Shown here one piece after another: positions 61,971 through 64,000 of a stretch of DNA of 64,000 nucleotides. The notes beneath the pieces are model-generated. The model was not told the origin of the DNA and did no database searches. It saw only the letters and a list, made by a program, of their open reading frames with translations. How positions within the stretch are numbered: position 1 is the first letter of the stretch; every line of letters begins with the position of its first letter. The DNA comes from Micromonospora cremea (GTDB taxonomy: Bacteria > Actinomycetota > Actinomycetes > Mycobacteriales > Micromonosporaceae): positions 124,001 to 188,000 of the forward strand of contig NZ_FSQT01000001.1 of the NCBI RefSeq assembly GCF_900143515.1. The letters run 5' to 3'. A program made the position numbers and the translations under genes.

Positions 61971-63476
61971 GTGCTGGGACGTCTGCTGGATGGCCGCTAC
62001 CAGGCCGAGGAGCTACTGGGCAGCGGCGGCATGGGTGAGGTGTGGCGCGGTCGCGACCTGCGCCTGGACCGCCCGGTGGCGATCAAGGTGCTCGCCGAGG
62101 CCGGCCTGAAGGAGCCGATGGCCGCGGAACGCTTCGGCCGCGAGGCCCGTGCGGCGGCCGGGTTGACCCATCCGCACATCGTCGCTGTCCACGACTTCGG
62201 CGCCGAGGAGAATGACTCCTACCTGATCATGGAGCTGGTGGAGGGGCGGACCGTGTCCGCCCTGATCGCCGACGGCCCGCTCCCCGTCCTGCAGGCGTTG
62301 TCGATCGCCGTACAGGCCTGCGACGGGATCGCCGCCGCGCACGCGGCCGGGGTGGTGCACCGGGACGTGAAGCCGGGCAACCTGATCGTCACTGCCACCG
62401 GCACAGTGAAGATCTGCGACTTCGGCATCGCCCGACTTCCTTGGGCAGAGGGGGAGAAGACCCTCACCGAGCCGGCGACCAAGCTCGGCACCAGCTCGTA
62501 CATGTCTCCCGAGCAGGCCCTCTGCCGGCCGGTGGACCACCGCACCGACCTGTACGGGCTGGGCTGCACCCTCTACGCCATGCTCGCCGGCGGTCCGCCG
62601 TTCGTCGGCGAGCAGCTCAGCGTGCTGCATCAGCACGTCAACGAGCCACCCCAGCCGCTGCGCGAGCGCCGGCCCGACGTACCCGCCGAGCTCGAAGCGC
62701 TGGTCGCCGAACTGCTGGCCAAAGATCCGGCCGACCGGCCGGGCGACGCGGCCGAAGTCCGGGACCGCCTCGCAGCCCTGCTGCCCCGGGCCGGCACTCC
62801 GGTTCCCCTCGTGCCGGTCACGCCGGCGGATCCGGGCCAGCCGGGACGGTCCACGCCGGTGATCGCTCTTCCGCCCATGCCGGACGCAGTCGGCCCAGCA
62901 CGCCCCAGGCCGGGCTACCGCCCGGCACGGCGTCGCCGCGAAGCGCTGCTGGCGACGGCCCTGCTCGGCGTCGCGCTGCTCGCCGTGACCGGCTTCACGC
63001 TGCTCGACCGCGACGACCACACCTCGGTCGCGGGACCGACCACGCCGCCGGCATCGGCCACCACCGTCGTGGCGCCCCGCGTGCCGGCTGTGCCGGTCAC
63101 CGTCGCGCCCGCCACGCCGACCCTGCGGGCCGTCGCGTCTGCCACCCGCACCCCGGCCAGCCCGACACCGAGCCCTCGGGCCACCTCCCGAAGGCCGAGC
63201 CCCACCCCACCCGCTGACCCGATCGCCGGCGTGCGCCAGTCGATCCGGGAGCAGGTGGAAGCCGGCCGGTTGAACCCGGATGCCGCGAAGGACCTGCACA
63301 CGAAGGTGGACGCGATCGCGAAAGAGATCGCCGAGAGCGACACCGACCATGCCGAGGACCAGCTCAAGAAGCTGCGCGAGAAGCTCAGCGACCTGCGACG
63401 TGACGGCAAACTCACCGCCGACGGCTACGACGCCCTGACCGCCGACGCCGACCGGATCGCCGCCGATCTACGGTAA
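61971..63476 (+). CDS. PknB-like transmembrane serine/threonine protein kinase
   Basis: The 501-residue kinase has a glycine loop LLGSGGMGEVWRG (16-28), ATP-binding Lys39 (VAIKVL), the catalytic loop HRDVKPGN with Asp132, DFG at 150-152 and the activation-loop end GTSSYMSPEQAL. A Pro-rich juxtamembrane segment leads to one transmembrane helix (~325-345, LLATALLGVALLAVTGFTLL). A Thr/Pro-rich stalk and a charged helical extracytoplasmic domain follow (EQVEAGRLNPDAAKDLHTKV) instead of PASTA repeats. GTG 61971 is the start. It is a signal transducer with an unusual external sensor; the ligand is unknown. Confidence 0.9.
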   Translation: MLGRLLDGRYQAEELLGSGGMGEVWRGRDLRLDRPVAIKVLAEAGLKEPMAAERFGREARAAAGLTHPHIVAVHDFGAEENDSYLIMELVEGRTVSALIADGPLPVLQALSIAVQACDGIAAAHAAGVVHRDVKPGNLIVTATGTVKICDFGIARLPWAEGEKTLTEPATKLGTSSYMSPEQALCRPVDHRTDLYGLGCTLYAMLAGGPPFVGEQLSVLHQHVNEPPQPLRERRPDVPAELEALVAELLAKDPADRPGDAAEVRDRLAALLPRAGTPVPLVPVTPADPGQPGRSTPVIALPPMPDAVGPARPRPGYRPARRRREALLATALLGVALLAVTGFTLLDRDDHTSVAGPTTPPASATTVVAPRVPAVPVTVAPATPTLRAVASATRTPASPTPSPRATSRRPSPTPPADPIAGVRQSIREQVEAGRLNPDAAKDLHTKVDAIAKEIAESDTDHAEDQLKKLREKLSDLRRDGKLTADGYDALTADADRIAADLR

Positions 63477-63479
63477 AAC

Positions 63480-63511
63480 AGCGACAGCCCGGGGTTGTCC
63501 GGGCTGTCGCT
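63480..63511 (+). terminator. terminator after kinase gene
   Basis: A 13-bp perfect stem (AGCGACAGCCCGG / CCGGGCTGTCGCT) with a 6-base loop begins three bases after the stop codon. Confidence 0.8.
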
Positions 63512-63643
63512 GCTGTCGCCAGTCACGCATTTCGCGGCTGGGGGCCGGTCACAGGGTGACGACGGCGTCCTCGGCGAAGCCTCGGCGGCCGAGGGCGGAA
63601 ACGCCGTGACGATGGAGGTCACCGCCACGGCGACGCTCCGGCG

Positions 63644-64000
63644 TCAGTCGCGGATCGACTCGCTCAGGACCCGACCCTGCGCGCCCGACGGCGGCTGGAT
63701 GCCGAGCAGCGCGGCGATCGTCGGGGCGATGTCGACGTGGTGCGGGTCGACGGGGTGCACACCGGGCAGGACGCCGGCGCCGGAGAGCACCAGCGGGATG
63801 TGCAGCTCGGTCGTGGCGCCGTGACGGCCGGCGACGCCGCCCGCCGGGTCGCCGCCGATCGACCAGCCGGGCTCCGGCTCGATGACGAGCTCACCGAAGC
63901 GGGGGCTCATGTGCATCGCCTGCTGGGCGGCCTTGTCGAACACCTTGCTCACGTGCGGGGTCGCCTCGAGCGCGGCCTTGATCTTCGCGACGGCCTGCGG
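63644..64000 (-). CDS. alkaline phosphatase superfamily (phosphodiesterase/sulfatase-like) protein, C-terminal part
   Basis: The gene runs off the right end of the window; the last ~118 codons are visible. The segment GDPAGGVAGRHGATTELHIP with LVLSGAGV, then VDPHHVDIAPTIAALLGIQP, matches the metal-binding C-terminus of the type I phosphodiesterase/nucleotide pyrophosphatase and sulfatase group. The GRHG histidine is one of the zinc ligands. It ends GRVLSESIRD. The N-terminal signal or nucleophile region is not visible. Confidence 0.8.
   Translation of the reverse strand, partial: PQAVAKIKAALEATPHVSKVFDKAAQQAMHMSPRFGELVIEPEPGWSIGGDPAGGVAGRHGATTELHIPLVLSGAGVLPGVHPVDPHHVDIAPTIAALLGIQPPSGAQGRVLSESIRD

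Noticed and set aside
1..64000. CRISPR arrays and cas genes
   Set aside because: No regularly spaced short repeats and no Cas-like proteins were seen on either strand; the repeats present are IS ends, att-like sites and a domain duplication.

Overview
The window is high-GC DNA with GTG starts, ATGA/GTGA gene overlaps, leader-peptide secreted enzymes and actinobacterial insertion sequences. It is almost certainly an actinomycete chromosome. The RecD2-like helicase and the large secreted proteases would fit Micromonosporaceae or a related family, but that is inference only.

Left end (1-12511): an uninterrupted, tightly coupled 12-gene operon on the + strand. It holds an SDR tail, a DUF885 protein, an alpha/beta hydrolase, a ketopantoate-reductase-like enzyme, a creatininase-family amidohydrolase, M20 and M19 peptidases, a class III CoA-transferase, a MaoC/mesaconyl-CoA-hydratase-like protein, methylaspartate ammonia-lyase, a CitE-type lyase and an MFS transporter. 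The last four enzymes form a plausible route from 3-methylaspartate through mesaconate and mesaconyl-CoA to acetyl-CoA/pyruvate or propionyl-CoA/glyoxylate. The hydrolases before them look like a release section, and no glutamate mutase is present. This is the best candidate for an undescribed catabolic system.

Middle (12.7-25.4 kb and 30.7-33.4 kb): a graveyard of mobile DNA. There are N-terminally truncated serine recombinases, an ISL3 element, an IS3 remnant joined to half a tRNA-Ser(CGA), an IS5-family element inside a broken gene, and nested integrase-type IS. Between them sit an AraC regulator with a RibD-like reductase, and an LtrA-like membrane protein.

Two similar modules, at 25.8-30.7 kb and 48.1-53.6 kb, each pair a TrmB/LuxR-type regulator divergently with a very large secreted serine protease (S8 in one, S53 plus Kelch-like repeats in the other).

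33.4-37.7 kb is a plant-polysaccharide island. It has GH62 and GH43 enzymes that carry nearly identical C-terminal PxKF-like domains, behind a promoter with LacI-type palindromes. 37.7-47.5 kb is again IS-rich. It contains a partial IS copy, chimeric recombinase-transposase and transposase-LLM oxidoreductase ORFs, an ECF41-like sigma-factor tail, a TetR/hydrolase divergent pair with tandem operators, two related membrane proteins and a decayed IS701 transposase.

Right end (54-64 kb): ordinary chromosome. It carries a RecD2-like helicase, a dehydrogenase remnant, a MalT-like LuxR activator followed by a small protein and a DUF4386 membrane protein, a membrane protein, a PknB-like Ser/Thr kinase and the C-terminus of an alkaline-phosphatase-superfamily protein that runs off the window.
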